The position numbers and the translations under genes are program-made. The notes under the pieces are model-generated. The model ran no database searches, had not been told where the DNA came from, and saw only the letters and a program-made list of their open reading frames with translations. From Dyella sp. AtDHG13 (GTDB lineage: Bacteria; Pseudomonadota; Gammaproteobacteria; Xanthomonadales; Rhodanobacteraceae), in NCBI RefSeq assembly GCF_003201105.1, contig NZ_QICJ01000017.1, positions 23,187-87,186 on the forward strand: a DNA stretch of 64,000 nt, written 5' to 3'. Shown here in pieces: positions 10,223 through 21,580 of this stretch. The stretch's first letter is position 1; each line of letters opens with the position of its first letter.

Positions 10223-11316
10223 GAGCGCACATCGTCACCCTGCCCGGCGACGGCGTCGGCCCCGAAGTCACCGCAGCGGCCGTGGCCGTGCTCGACGCGG
10301 TCGCCGCGCACTACGACCACCATTTCCATTTTGAGGAACACCTGATCGGCGGCTGCGCCATCGACGCCACCGGCGAGCCGCTGCCGCAGGCATCGCTGGA
10401 CGCCTGCAAGGCCGCCGACGCCGTGTTGCTCGGCGCCGTGGGCGGCCCGAAGTGGTCTGACCCGAATGCACCGGTGCGACCCGAGCAGGGCCTGCTGGCG
10501 CTGCGCGCCGCGCTGGGCGTGTACGCCAACCTGCGTCCGCTGCAGGTGCATCCGGCATTGGCCGAGCTGTCGCCGCTGAAGAACGAGAAGCTGAAGAACG
10601 TCGACGTGCTGTTCGTGCGCGAACTCACCGGCGGCGCGTACTTCGGCGCCAAGACGCGCACCATCGACACCGCCACCGACGAGTGCAAGTACACCGTGGC
10701 CGAGGTGGAGCGCGTGACGCGCCGTGCATTCCAGCTGGCGCGCGAGCGCCGCAAGCACGTCACCTCGGTGGACAAGGCCAACGTGCTGGAAACCTCGCGC
10801 CTGTGGCGCAGCACGGTGCAGCGCATCGCGGCGGAATTCCCGGACGTGAAGCTGGAACACCAGCTGGTCGATTCCATGGCCATGCTGCTGCTGACCCAGC
10901 CGGGCAAGTACGACGTGGTGGTCACCGAGAACCTGTTCGGCGACATCCTCACTGACGAAGCCGCCGCGCTGGCCGGTTCGCTGGGCCTGCTGCCCTCGGC
11001 ATCGCTGGGCGAAGCCAAGGCCGGCCTGTACGAACCCATCCACGGTTCCGCGCCGGACATCGCCGGCCAGGGCGTGGCCAATCCCACCGGCGCGATCCTC
11101 TCCGCCGCCATGCTGCTGCGCCATTCGCTGGGCCTGGAAGAAGAAGCGAGCACGGTGGAAGCCGCCGTTGCCGAAGTGCTGGAACGCGGCCCGCACACGC
11201 GCGACATCGGCGGCACGGGCGGCACGAAGGACGTGCTGGACGCCGTGCTGGCGGCCATCGACGAACACGCCTGCAATGCGGCGGCGTTCCTGCGCTGGGG
11301 GCGGGCATGCGGTTGA
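10219..11316 (+). CDS. leuB: 3-isopropylmalate dehydrogenase
   Basis: This enzyme oxidatively decarboxylates 3-isopropylmalate to 2-oxoisocaproate using NAD+. The 365 residues show [10 protein letters not shown] (8-17), [15 protein letters not shown], the catalytic Lys of [29 protein letters not shown], and [13 protein letters not shown], the NAD-binding isocitrate/isopropylmalate dehydrogenase signature. It overlaps leuD by ATGA and is the last leu gene. The ilv genes follow after a 222-base gap with a repeat. Confidence 0.97.
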   Translation: MRAHIVTLPGDGVGPEVTAAAVAVLDAVAAHYDHHFHFEEHLIGGCAIDATGEPLPQASLDACKAADAVLLGAVGGPKWSDPNAPVRPEQGLLALRAALGVYANLRPLQVHPALAELSPLKNEKLKNVDVLFVRELTGGAYFGAKTRTIDTATDECKYTVAEVERVTRRAFQLARERRKHVTSVDKANVLETSRLWRSTVQRIAAEFPDVKLEHQLVDSMAMLLLTQPGKYDVVVTENLFGDILTDEAAALAGSLGLLPSASLGEAKAGLYEPIHGSAPDIAGQGVANPTGAILSAAMLLRHSLGLEEEASTVEAAVAEVLERGPHTRDIGGTGGTKDVLDAVLAAIDEHACNAAAFLRWGRACG

Positions 11317-11346
11317 ATCCGGCCACTTCGCTCATCGCCCCCTCAC

Positions 11347-11487
11347 CGTCATCCCAGCGAAAGCTGGGATCCAGTGACTTTCCGCACGTCACGAAGGCGC
11401 TGGATTACTCGCTTTGCTCGCCCCTCCGGGGCCGCCCTCCGGGCGTTCTTCGCGCTAAGCGCTCGTCCAGCTTTCACTGGAATGACG
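11347..11487. repeat. Palindromic repeat, family B (CGTCAT...ATGACG), divergent pair
   Basis: The left unit is CGTCATCCCAGCGAAAGCTGGGATCCAG, read in segments from 11347. The right unit is an inverted, partly degenerate copy ending CCAGCTTTCACTGG and AATGACG at 11487. Between them is GC-rich, internally palindromic sequence. It fills the leuB-ilvD junction. Other family B copies are at 14281, 16428, 21008, 30047, 36209 and 48121. Confidence 0.8.
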
Positions 11488-11538
11488 GCGCCCTTTCCCC
11501 AACGGCAAGTTTCATAGACACCTGTTTGGAACCCCCGC

Positions 11539-13259
<1,721 letters not shown>

Positions 13260-13263
<4 letters not shown>

Positions 13264-14273
13264 GCAGCAGCAATACCAACGATACGCTGGCCAAGGCCCG
13301 CATCGCCGTCCTCGGCTTTGGCAGCCAGGGTCGCGCCCACGCCCTCAACCTGCGCGACTCCGGCCTGGATGTCGTGGTCGGCCTGCGCAAGGGCGGCCCC
13401 TCGTGGGAGAAGGCCCGCGCCGAAGGTTTCACCGTGGCCGAACCCGGCGATGCGGTGAAGGACGCCGACCTGGTCGCCGTGCTCACGCCCGACATGGTGC
13501 AGCCCAAGCTATACAAGGAAAGCATCGAGCCGAACATCAAGCCCGGCGCCGCGCTGCTGTTCGCGCACGGCTTCAATGTGCACTTCAAGCAGATCGAACC
13601 GCGCACCGACATCGACGTGATCCTGGTGGCGCCGAAGGGCCCGGGTGCGCTGGTGCGCCGCGAGTATGAAATCGGCCGTGGCGTGCCCAGCATCTGGGCC
13701 GTGCATCAGGATGTCAGCGGCCAGGCGGAAGCCAAGGCCAAGGCCTATGCCGACGGCATCGGCGGCGGCCGCGCGCTGCTGATCAAGACCGACTTCAAGG
13801 AAGAGACCGAGACGGATCTGTTCGGCGAGCAGGCCGTGCTGTGCGGCGGCGCCAGCTCGCTGGTGCAGGCCGGTTTCGAGACGCTGGTGGAAGCCGGCTA
13901 CCAGCCGGAAATCGCCTATTACGAAGTGCTGCACGAACTGAAGCTGATCGTGGACCTGTTCTACGAAGGCGGCATCTCGCGCATGCTGGAGTTCATCTCC
14001 GAAACCGCGCAGTACGGCGACTACGTCAGCGGCCCGCGCGTGATCGACGCCGCCACCAAGGAGCGCATGAAGGGCGTGCTCAAGGACATCCAGGACGGCA
14101 CTTTCGCCAGGAACTGGATCGCCGAATACAACGCCGGCCTGCCGAACTACAAGAAGTTCAAACAGGCCGACCTGGAGCATCCGGTGGAACAGGTGGGCGC
14201 CAAGCTGCGCGCGCGCATGCCGTGGCTGCAGGCGAATGCGCCGAAGGCGGAGCCGCTTAAGAAGGTGGGGTAA
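13260..14273 (+). CDS. ilvC: Ketol-acid reductoisomerase (class I)
   Basis: This enzyme isomerises and reduces acetolactate or acetohydroxybutyrate with NADPH. The 337-residue length is that of class I. The Rossmann motif [17 protein letters not shown] lies near residues 19-35, and the metal-binding C-terminal knot includes [12 protein letters not shown] and [17 protein letters not shown]. It follows ilvD with a 4-base overlap and precedes the acetolactate synthase genes after a repeat. Confidence 0.97.
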
Positions 14274-14280
14274 ACGCCTC

Positions 14281-14379
14281 TAGCTCGTCATCCCTGCGAA
14301 AGCAGGGATCCAGTGCCTTCCGGGCCATAGAGCAGAGCGAGACTCACTGGATTCCTGCTTTCGCAGGAATGACGAGCTA
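14281..14379. repeat. Family B palindromic repeat, near-perfect inverted pair
   Basis: The left arm (14281-14315) and right arm (14345-14379) are 35 bases long and differ at only two positions. Each arm itself contains a small hairpin (CCCTGC GAAA GCAGGG on the left). The whole can fold as one long stem of about 99 bases between ilvC and ilvG. Confidence 0.88.
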
Positions 14380-14544
14380 AAGGTTTCGGCACTTTCAAAG
14401 GCTTTTGTTCAACTTCCGAGGGGTGCATTCCCGCACGCATTGCCCCTCCCTGTCCCTCCCTTGGCTTTCAAGGGAGGGAGTTTTTCCAACCGAAATTCAT
14501 ACCGCCGGCGCACCGGCGCATTGGGAAATCCGACCACCGTGAAC

Positions 14545-16425
14545 ATGCCACTGCAACACCCCTTCGCAGAGCACGACATACCCGCACCGACGGCGGCTCA
14601 TCCGCTTGCCGGCCAGAGCATGAGCGGCGCGGAAGTGGTGGTGCAGGTATTGGCCGACGAAGGCGTCGACGTGTTGTTCGGCTACTCGGGCGGCGCGATC
14701 CTGCCGGTGTACGACGCCGTGTTCCGCTACAACGCCACGCATCTTTCGCCGCTGGGCGGCGAGCCGATGCCGCTGATCGTACCCGCCAACGAGCAGGGCG
14801 CGGGTTTCATGGCGGCAGGCTATGCGCGCGCGTCGGGCAAGGTGGGCGTGGCCATCGTCACCTCCGGCCCGGGCGCCACCAATATGGTGACACCGGTGCG
14901 CGATGCGATGTCCGACTCGGTGCCGATGGTGGTGATCTGCGGCCAGGTGCCCACGGGTGCGCTGGGCAGCGATGCCTTCCAGGAAGCGCCGGTCAGCAAC
15001 ATCATGAGTCCGTGCGCCAAGCACGTGTTCCTACTCACCGATGCGTCGAAACTCGAAGTGACCCTGCGCACGGCCTTCGAGATCGCGCGCAGCGGGCGTC
15101 CGGGACCGGTGGTGGTGGACATCCCCAAGGACGTGCAGAACACCGCGCTCGCCTTCGCCGGGGAAGGCACCTTGCCCATTCCCGGCTATCGCGCGCGACA
15201 GCACGCCATCCAGAACGCGCGGGTGGACGATGCGCACTGCGCTGCATTTTTCGACGCACTGGCGAAGGCGAAGCGTCCGCTGATCTACGCCGGCGGCGGC
15301 ATCATCGCCGGCGAGGCTTCCGCCACGCTGCGCGCCTTCGCCCGGCAGTTCGGCCTGCCCGTGACCACCACGCTGATGGGCATCGGCGCCGTGGATACCA
15401 CCGACCCGCTCGCGCTGCACATGCTGGGCATGCACGGCACGGCCTATGCCAACTACGCCGTGGAGGATTGCGACTTCCTGCTCGCCCTGGGCGCGCGTTT
15501 CGACGACCGCGTGGCCAGCGTGCCGGACCGCTTCGCGCCGAACGCGCGCTTCATCGCCCAGATCGACATCGACCCCGCCGAAATCGGCAAGGTGAAATCG
15601 GTGCACTGGCATCACCACGGCGACCTCGATGCGACCTTGTCGCGCCTGCATCAGTACGGCGTGCGTCACGGCTTGAACTACGGTGCCGATGGCCACTACG
15701 CGCCTTGGCACGCGCACATCGCCGCGCTCAAGCAGACGCATGCGCTGAACTACGACCGCGACAGCGCGCTGATCCAGCCGCAGGCGGTGATCGAGGCGAT
15801 CAACCAGCACACGCAGGGCCGCGCCGTGATCAGCACGGGCGTGGGCCAGCACCAGATGTGGGCCGCGCAGTATTTCGATTTCCGCGAGCCGCGCCATTGG
15901 CTCACCTCCGGCTCGATGGGCACCATGGGCTTTGGCCTGCCCGCCGCCATCGGCGCGCAGTTCGCGCGGCGCGATGCCGTGGTGATCGACATCGACGGCG
16001 ACGCCAGCATCCGCATGAACCTGGGCGAGCTGGAAACCGTCACCACCTACGGCCTGCCGGTGAAGGTGGTGGTGCTGAACAACATCGGCGACGGCATGGT
16101 GCGTCAGTGGCAGAAGCTGTTCTTCCGTGGCCGCTTCGCCTCATCCGACAAGAGCCTGCACAAGAAGGATTTCATCAAGGCCGCGCAGGCCGATGGTTTC
16201 GCCTGGGCAAAACGGCTGGAGAAGAAGGACGAGCTGGCCGACACCATTGCCGATTTCCTGGCGTTCGACGGCCCGGCCTTCCTCGAGGTGATGATCGATC
16301 CGGACGCCGGCGTGTATCCCATGGTGGGTCCGGGGGCGACGTATGCGCAGATGATCACGGGCGACTTCATTCCGTCGCGCGTGGCGCCAGCCGTTGCTGA
16401 AGATTCGAAGAGCGACATGTTCTAG
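14545..16425 (+). CDS. ilvG: Acetolactate synthase, large (catalytic) subunit
   Basis: This thiamin-diphosphate and FAD enzyme makes acetolactate and acetohydroxybutyrate, the first common step of valine and isoleucine synthesis. The 626-residue protein shows GYSGGAILPVYD, the catalytic Glu of PANEQGAGFMAAGYAR, VTSGPGATN, GVGQHQMWAAQ and the ThDP motif DGDASIRMN ending VVVLNN. The ATG at 14545 is chosen as the first plausible start near the conserved core (SGAEVVVQVL). No strong ribosome site is visible, so starts at 14539 (GTG) or further downstream remain possible. The small subunit gene follows after a repeat. Confidence 0.94.
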   Translation: MPLQHPFAEHDIPAPTAAHPLAGQSMSGAEVVVQVLADEGVDVLFGYSGGAILPVYDAVFRYNATHLSPLGGEPMPLIVPANEQGAGFMAAGYARASGKVGVAIVTSGPGATNMVTPVRDAMSDSVPMVVICGQVPTGALGSDAFQEAPVSNIMSPCAKHVFLLTDASKLEVTLRTAFEIARSGRPGPVVVDIPKDVQNTALAFAGEGTLPIPGYRARQHAIQNARVDDAHCAAFFDALAKAKRPLIYAGGGIIAGEASATLRAFARQFGLPVTTTLMGIGAVDTTDPLALHMLGMHGTAYANYAVEDCDFLLALGARFDDRVASVPDRFAPNARFIAQIDIDPAEIGKVKSVHWHHHGDLDATLSRLHQYGVRHGLNYGADGHYAPWHAHIAALKQTHALNYDRDSALIQPQAVIEAINQHTQGRAVISTGVGQHQMWAAQYFDFREPRHWLTSGSMGTMGFGLPAAIGAQFARRDAVVIDIDGDASIRMNLGELETVTTYGLPVKVVVLNNIGDGMVRQWQKLFFRGRFASSDKSLHKKDFIKAAQADGFAWAKRLEKKDELADTIADFLAFDGPAFLEVMIDPDAGVYPMVGPGATYAQMITGDFIPSRVAPAVAEDSKSDMF

Positions 16426-16427
16426 AC

Positions 16428-16505
16428 CGTCGCTCCAGCGGAAGCTGGAGCCCAGTGCCTTTCCAACCTACAAGGCGCTGGATTCCAGCTTTCGCTGGAA
16501 TGACG
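16428..16505. repeat. Family B palindromic repeat between ilvG and ilvM
   Basis: A degenerate unit CGTCGCTCCAGCGGAAGC from 16428 faces an inverted GGATTCCAGCTTTCGCTGG copy ending AATGACG near 16505. It occupies nearly the whole 103-base gap between two subunits of one enzyme. Confidence 0.83.
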
Positions 16506-16528
16506 AGTAGGAAGATACAGGGCTTGTC

Positions 16529-16771
16529 ATGAAACACACACTTTCCATCCTGCTGCAGAACGAATCCGGCGCGCTGATGCGCGTGGCCGGCATGTTCGCC
16601 GCGCGTCACTGCAACATCGATTCACTCACCGTGGCCGCCACCGACGATCCGGAGGTCTCGCGGCTCACCCTGGTCATGCACGGCGCGGACGACACGGTGG
16701 AGCAGATCATCAAGCAGACGCGCAAGCTGGTCGACGTGATCGACGTCAGCCACCCCGCCGCCACGCCATGA
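16529..16771 (+). CDS. ilvM: Acetolactate synthase, small (regulatory) subunit
   Basis: This 80-residue single ACT-domain protein starts MKHTLSILLQNESGALMRVAG and contains NIDSLTVAATDDPEVSRLTLV, typical of acetolactate synthase regulatory subunits. Its short length matches IlvM rather than the longer IlvN/IlvH. It binds the IlvG dimer and may confer valine control. It overlaps ilvA by ATGA. Confidence 0.92.
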   Translation: MKHTLSILLQNESGALMRVAGMFAARHCNIDSLTVAATDDPEVSRLTLVMHGADDTVEQIIKQTRKLVDVIDVSHPAATP

Positions 16772-18330
16772 ATGCGCAAGTCGCCGCCGTCGATGCGGCA
16801 GACAGCCTGAGCGAGCACGAACTGCTGCGCCAGACGGTAGGCGCGCGCGTGTACGACGTGGCGCGCGAAACCGCGCTGGAACCGGCGCCGCTGCTTTCCA
16901 CGCGGCTTGGCCAACCCGTGCTGCTCAAGCGCGAGGATCAGCAGCCGGTGTTCTCGTTCAAGCTGCGCGGCGCGTACAACCGCATGTCGCAGCTGGGTGC
17001 GGAGCAGCGCGCACGGGGCGTCATCGCCGCATCGGCCGGCAATCACGCGCAGGGCGTGGCGCTGGCGGCGGCGCGGTTGGGCCTGCGCGCGGTGATCGTG
17101 ATGCCGGTGACCGCGCCGCAAGTGAAGGTGGATGCCGTGCGCCGGCTTGGCGGTGCGCAGGTGGAGGTCGTGCTCGCGGGTGATTCCTATAGCGATGCGC
17201 AGGCCGCGGCGGCGCGGCTGCAGGCCGAGCACGGCTATACCTTCGTGCATCCGTTCGACGATCCGGCGGTGATTGCCGGGCAGGCCACGGTGGGCATGGA
17301 GATCCTGCGCCAGCATCCCGGCCCGCTGCATGCCATCTTCGTACCCGTGGGCGGCGGCGGCCTGCTGGCCGGCGTGGCGGGTTACGTCAAGGCATTGCGT
17401 CCCGAGATCAAGGTGATCGGCGTGCAGACCTGCGACTCCGACGCGATGGCGCAGTCACTCGATGCGGGCGCGCCGGTCACGCTGCCGGAAGTCGGCCTGT
17501 TCGCCGACGGCACGGCGGTGAAGCGCGTGGGCGACCTGACCTTCGCGCTATGCCAGCGTTACGTGGACAATATGGTGCGCGTGGATACCGATGCGATCTG
17601 CGCGGCCATCCGCGATGTGTTCCAGGACACGCGCAGCGTGCCCGAGCCCGCGGGTGCGCTGGCGCTGGCGGGCCTCAAGCAATACGTTGCGACGCACGGC
17701 GCGTCGGAACATCCCATGGTCGCCATCGTGTCGGGCGCCAACCTCAATTTCGATCGCCTGCGTTTTGTCGCCGAGCGCGCGGAGGTGGGCGAGCAGCGCG
17801 AGGCGGTGTTCGCCGTGACCATTCCCGAGGAACGCGGCAGCTTCCGCCGCTTCTGCGCGGCGCTGGACCAGCGCAGCATCACCGAATTCAATTACCGCAT
17901 CGGCAACGCCAGCGAAGCGCACATCTTCGTAGGCGTGCAGACCACGCATCGCGACGAGCGCCAGACATTGATCGAAGCGTTCCGCGCACACGGCTTCGGC
18001 GTGCTCGACCTGACCGACGACGAACTGGCCAAGCTGCACCTGCGCCACATGATCGGCGGCAGCTCGCCGCTGGCGCGCGACGAGCTGCTATATCGCTTCG
18101 AGTTTCCCGAGCGGCCCGGCGCGCTCACGCGTTTCCTCGGCCATATGCATCCGGACTGGAACATCAGCCTGTTCCACTACCGCAACCAGGGCGCCGACTA
18201 CGGCCGCATCCTTGTCGGCATCCAGGTGCCGCAGGACGAGCGCGCGCTGTTCCAGGCGTTTCTCGACACGCTGGGTTATCCGTTCCGCGACGAAAGCGAC
18301 AACCCGGCGTATCGATTGCTGTTGCGCTGA
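16768..18330 (+). CDS. ilvA: Threonine dehydratase, biosynthetic
   Basis: This PLP enzyme (fold type II) converts threonine to 2-oxobutyrate, the entry to isoleucine synthesis. The PLP lysine is Lys65 in FSFKLRGAYN. SAGNHAQG and the phosphate-binding GGGGLLAG follow. The 520-residue length with two C-terminal ACT-like regulatory domains (about 340-515) marks the isoleucine-inhibited biosynthetic form. It is the last gene of the operon, followed by a palindromic repeat. Confidence 0.96.
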   Translation: MNAQVAAVDAADSLSEHELLRQTVGARVYDVARETALEPAPLLSTRLGQPVLLKREDQQPVFSFKLRGAYNRMSQLGAEQRARGVIAASAGNHAQGVALAAARLGLRAVIVMPVTAPQVKVDAVRRLGGAQVEVVLAGDSYSDAQAAAARLQAEHGYTFVHPFDDPAVIAGQATVGMEILRQHPGPLHAIFVPVGGGGLLAGVAGYVKALRPEIKVIGVQTCDSDAMAQSLDAGAPVTLPEVGLFADGTAVKRVGDLTFALCQRYVDNMVRVDTDAICAAIRDVFQDTRSVPEPAGALALAGLKQYVATHGASEHPMVAIVSGANLNFDRLRFVAERAEVGEQREAVFAVTIPEERGSFRRFCAALDQRSITEFNYRIGNASEAHIFVGVQTTHRDERQTLIEAFRAHGFGVLDLTDDELAKLHLRHMIGGSSPLARDELLYRFEFPERPGALTRFLGHMHPDWNISLFHYRNQGADYGRILVGIQVPQDERALFQAFLDTLGYPFRDESDNPAYRLLLR

Positions 18331-18482
18331 CCGTAGCCCGGATGAAGCCGCCGGCGGAATCCGGGATGGCGATGCGGCAATGGTCGGTTTTCGCGGACGA
18401 CCGATGCGCCTGTTTTTCGTGAGCGCATGTGCGTCGCGATGCGTTATCCCGGATTCCGCCTGCGGCTTCATCCGGGCTACGG
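18331..18482. repeat. Palindromic repeat, family C (GTAGCCCGGATGAA type), inverted pair
   Basis: CCGTAGCCCGGATGAAGCCG on the left is mirrored by GGCTTCATCCGGGCTACGGG on the right, and GGAATCCGGGAT is mirrored by ATCCCGGATTCC. The element lies between convergent ilvA and the WG-repeat gene and could end both transcripts. Confidence 0.85.
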
Positions 18483-18488
18483 GCGGAG

Positions 18489-20822
18489 TTACGGCGACTT
18501 GGATTCGCCCGCCGCTTTTCGGCCGCGCCGCATGCTCCACGCGCCAAGCACCGGCACGAGCACGATGGCCAGGCGCGCCAGCAACGCGAGGATGTGCAGG
18601 TCGCGCTTGGTTTCGCTTCGCGCCAGGCCTTGCTGGATCATCTCTTCCGATGCCTTGGTTTCCTCGGGCTTGGGGCCGGTGATGAAGCCCTCCAGGCCCA
18701 ACGCGGCGGTGGCGTCGGCCGGTTGGTGGTCTTCGTAGCGCGCGCCCGGGTCGAAGTGGATGCCTTCGGCCAGCGCGGCGAGCGGGCTTCCCGTCACAGT
18801 CTGCTGCTCGTCCTGATTCAGCCCGGACAACGTGATCTGTAAGGCGACGGCGTAAAGGCGGCCCAGCGTCACGCTGTTCAATTCCCCGTGGCTGTCGTAA
18901 TGGAAGCCGCCGGCGGGCGAGCCCATGTCGGTGATGCGGTAGCCCCAGTTCAGACGATGAGTCGCGGCATCCCACACGGGCTTGTCGATCCATTGCATCG
19001 ACGTCATGTGCGCGCTGCCCGCCGGCGCGCGCAGATCGAAGCGCGAGCCGTAGTAGTTGATGGTCTGTTCCAGCTGCTGCGTATCGAGCTGGATGCCGTC
19101 GGTGGGCACGTAGCCTTGCTGCGCCACGATCATGCGGGCGATCCAGCGGCCGTCTTCGGGCGCGACCAACGCCACGGAGAGCTCGCCGTCCGGCGAGGGA
19201 TTGTCCGGCAGCTTGCGCACCGCTTCCGGCGAGAGATAGCGGAAGCCCTTGGGCAGATCGAACGTGGCAGGGCCATCGAGCTTGATGGTGGCCGGGCCGT
19301 GCTGCCACGCGACGCCCAATGGCACGAGGATGTCGCCCGACGAGGGGCCGAATTCGTAGCCGTTGCGCTCATCCTCTTCCCTGGCCTGCTGCAGCTTGCG
19401 GCTCGCGGCTTCCTGTAGCGCGGCCTTGGCGCCGTCGCTCAGCGCCAGCTCGCTGGAACTGTCGGACGACGCCTTGGCGGCGCAGGTGTCGGCCACGTTC
19501 GCCGGCCAGATGATGTCGCCCTTGGCGTTGCGCACGGCCTCGATGCCGCAGTCCTGCGGTTCGAGGCTGGCGATGACGTCGCCCTTGGCGTTCATCCATA
19601 GCGTGCGCTCCGGATTGTCCTTCAGCGTGGTGGGCTGCCTGAACTGCACCACGTCGCCTTCCCGGGATTCGTTCACCGACCATTGCCACGGCACCGCGGT
19701 GGAACTGAACTCTTCCGCGTGCACGGGCTTGCCGCTGCGGTCGATCAAACCCCAATGGCCCTGCGCATCGCCGACCACCGCCACATCGCCGTGGAACGAG
19801 TCGATGCTGCCGCCGACGCGTCGCGCCAGCTCCTTGCCCTGGCGGTCGATCAATACGCGCACCGATTCGCCCTTTTCGTCATCCGCCAGCGTGACCCACG
19901 CGCGGCCTTCGGAGAAAGGAAGCCCGCCCGTCCAATCCTTGCGCGGCCCGACCACGGGGCGGCCGCTCTGGATGTCCAGCACGCCCGTTCGCCCTTCGCC
20001 ATCGGAGAAGAACGACAGGCCTTCGGTGGGCTCCTGAACCGATGCGCCATCGCCGGAGACTTCGAACAACACGCGGCCCTGTTCGTCCAGCAGCCGATAG
20101 CGATCGACGGTTTCCTGATTCTGCGAAGTCGTTTCGAGCACGCGTCCAGGGCCGACGACGGTGAGGCCCATGCGCTGGGCGAACGGCATGACGAGCTTGC
20201 CCTGCGTATCGATAAGGCCCAGTTGCACGGCACCGCCATTGAGCGGCGATGCCCCGCGCTGCACCACCGCCAGGCCGAACGCATAGGCCTCGATGTGCTC
20301 GTACTGGCCCAGCGGCACGATGATGTGGTTGTCGCGATCGATCACGCCGATCTTCAGGTCGCCATCGACCGTGTTGCCGACCACCGCCCGCCCGTTGGAG
20401 AAGGCATTGGCGACTTCATAGGCGGGCGCAATGGCGAAGTGTCCCTTGCCATCGACGTAACCGTATAGCGAGCTCTTGGGGCCCTGCGCCTGCGCAAGGC
20501 CTTCGCTGTAGCGCCCGATCTCCTGCAGAGTGGTCTCGCTGATGGTCTTGCCCGCAGCGTCCAGCAGGTCGATCCGGCGGGATTCCCGCTCGGCCACCCA
20601 GACATCACCGTTGGCATAGAGCTGCGCATAGACCGGCTGGACCGCCCAGTTGCCCTGCCGATCCACCAGGCCGCACGCGCGGTAAAGCGTCTCGGCGCAG
20701 ACGGGTATCAAGCGGGGCGATGGCGCGTTGCCCGGTGGCGGCGGCGACGTGTCGGCATGCGTGATGCCCGCGCAGGCGAGGCACAGGGCAAGCACGAGGC
20801 GAAGAGCGTTCGATGACTTCAT
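18489..20822 (-). CDS. WG-repeat beta-propeller/DUF2167 fusion membrane protein
   Basis: This 777-residue exported protein has unknown function. A signal peptide covers residues 1-23. Residues about 45-440 hold repeated modules with the WG-repeat pattern (GLVDRQGNWAVQPVY, YGYVDGKGHFAIAPAY, WGLIDRSGKPV). Residues about 490-720 match the DUF2167 pattern (LPKGFRYLSPEAV, QQGYVPTDG, LNWGYRI, LGRLYAVALQITLSG). Residues about 745-765 form a membrane segment followed by basic residues. This suggests a periplasmic propeller and DUF2167 domain anchored by the C-terminal helix. It is transcribed convergently to ilvA, and no partner gene is evident. Confidence 0.78.
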   Translation of the reverse strand: MKSSNALRLVLALCLACAGITHADTSPPPPGNAPSPRLIPVCAETLYRACGLVDRQGNWAVQPVYAQLYANGDVWVAERESRRIDLLDAAGKTISETTLQEIGRYSEGLAQAQGPKSSLYGYVDGKGHFAIAPAYEVANAFSNGRAVVGNTVDGDLKIGVIDRDNHIIVPLGQYEHIEAYAFGLAVVQRGASPLNGGAVQLGLIDTQGKLVMPFAQRMGLTVVGPGRVLETTSQNQETVDRYRLLDEQGRVLFEVSGDGASVQEPTEGLSFFSDGEGRTGVLDIQSGRPVVGPRKDWTGGLPFSEGRAWVTLADDEKGESVRVLIDRQGKELARRVGGSIDSFHGDVAVVGDAQGHWGLIDRSGKPVHAEEFSSTAVPWQWSVNESREGDVVQFRQPTTLKDNPERTLWMNAKGDVIASLEPQDCGIEAVRNAKGDIIWPANVADTCAAKASSDSSSELALSDGAKAALQEAASRKLQQAREEDERNGYEFGPSSGDILVPLGVAWQHGPATIKLDGPATFDLPKGFRYLSPEAVRKLPDNPSPDGELSVALVAPEDGRWIARMIVAQQGYVPTDGIQLDTQQLEQTINYYGSRFDLRAPAGSAHMTSMQWIDKPVWDAATHRLNWGYRITDMGSPAGGFHYDSHGELNSVTLGRLYAVALQITLSGLNQDEQQTVTGSPLAALAEGIHFDPGARYEDHQPADATAALGLEGFITGPKPEETKASEEMIQQGLARSETKRDLHILALLARLAIVLVPVLGAWSMRRGRKAAGESKSP

Positions 20823-21007
20823 AGAGGCAATCCATGCGTGAAAAGCGCCGTGGAACGATCACGCGACACATCCTGCGTGCACAGCGCTTGGGTCTTCCAA
20901 GGTCCACCAGCATGCGCCTGCCCCTGATCAGGCGCATGCACAGTGTAGAGCTTCAACGTCCCGTTGGCTGGTCTCGCCTGTTCAAACTCGCGCGCAGGTA
21001 CCAAATT

Positions 21008-21049
21008 CCCTCACCGTCATTCCGGCTTTCGCCGGAATGACGGTGAGGG
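21008..21049. repeat. Family B palindrome, perfect hairpin
   Basis: Arms of 19 bases (CCCTCACCGTCATTCCGGC and its exact complement) enclose a TTTC loop. It lies between the VOC gene and the WG-repeat gene, both on the minus strand, and may act as a terminator or message-stabilising hairpin. No T run follows. Confidence 0.85.
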
Positions 21050-21083
21050 ATATAGACGTATACGCGAGATTTTGGATAGGTAA

Positions 21084-21455
21084 TTACATCTTTTCAGCCG
21101 GGTCATTCACTACTTCCAGCTCAAACACGTGGTTGTCGTAGTCGCTGAAGTACAGCGCGGTGTCGTCGCGCGCCATCTGATAATCCACCGCCAGCGCGTC
21201 CATGCGGCGGGCGCAGGCGAGCTGTTCTTCCTTGGTGACGGCGAAGCCGATGTGGTCGCCGTTGCGCGAGGCCGGGCCCTGGCCGCGGATCAGCGCGAAC
21301 TCCAGCCCCGCCAGGGCCAGGATCACTTCCGGGTGCGCGTCCTGCGGGTTTTCCTCGCGCAGCACGCGCGCATCCGGGAACACGTCGGTGAGCAGGTGCG
21401 CGGTGCGGGTGGGATGGCTGACGATCAGGGCGATATGGCTGAGGGCTTTGGGCAT
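21084..21455 (-). CDS. VOC-family protein resembling FosX (epoxide hydrolase-type)
   Basis: This 123-residue vicinal-oxygen-chelate protein is patterned like FosX: LSHIALIV near the N-terminus (metal His7), GDHIGFAV in the middle (second His), and YFSDYDNHVFELEVV at the end (metal Glu). FosX enzymes open the fosfomycin epoxide with water, while FosA/FosB use thiols. Many FosX-like chromosomal proteins have weak or unknown activity, so a resistance role is not claimed. The ATG at 21455 was chosen because conserved residues start right after it. It stands alone, divergent from ubiA. Confidence 0.75.
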   Translation of the reverse strand: MPKALSHIALIVSHPTRTAHLLTDVFPDARVLREENPQDAHPEVILALAGLEFALIRGQGPASRNGDHIGFAVTKEEQLACARRMDALAVDYQMARDDTALYFSDYDNHVFELEVVNDPAEKM

Positions 21456-21580
21456 GGGCTTAGGTCCCGGTCGAAAGAGCGAGTGTAGGCCGCTTTGTGA
21501 CGGCCTTGCGACAGCGTGCGCCATGCAAACCTGCACCGGTTCACGCCACCGATGCGGGCACGGCACGTTAAACTGAGAGA

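Noticed and set aside
14281..14379. Inverted repeat pair considered as a CRISPR-like array or attachment site
   Set aside because: There are only two inverted arms, not direct repeats with spacers. The same element recurs in other gene gaps, so it is a dispersed palindromic repeat.
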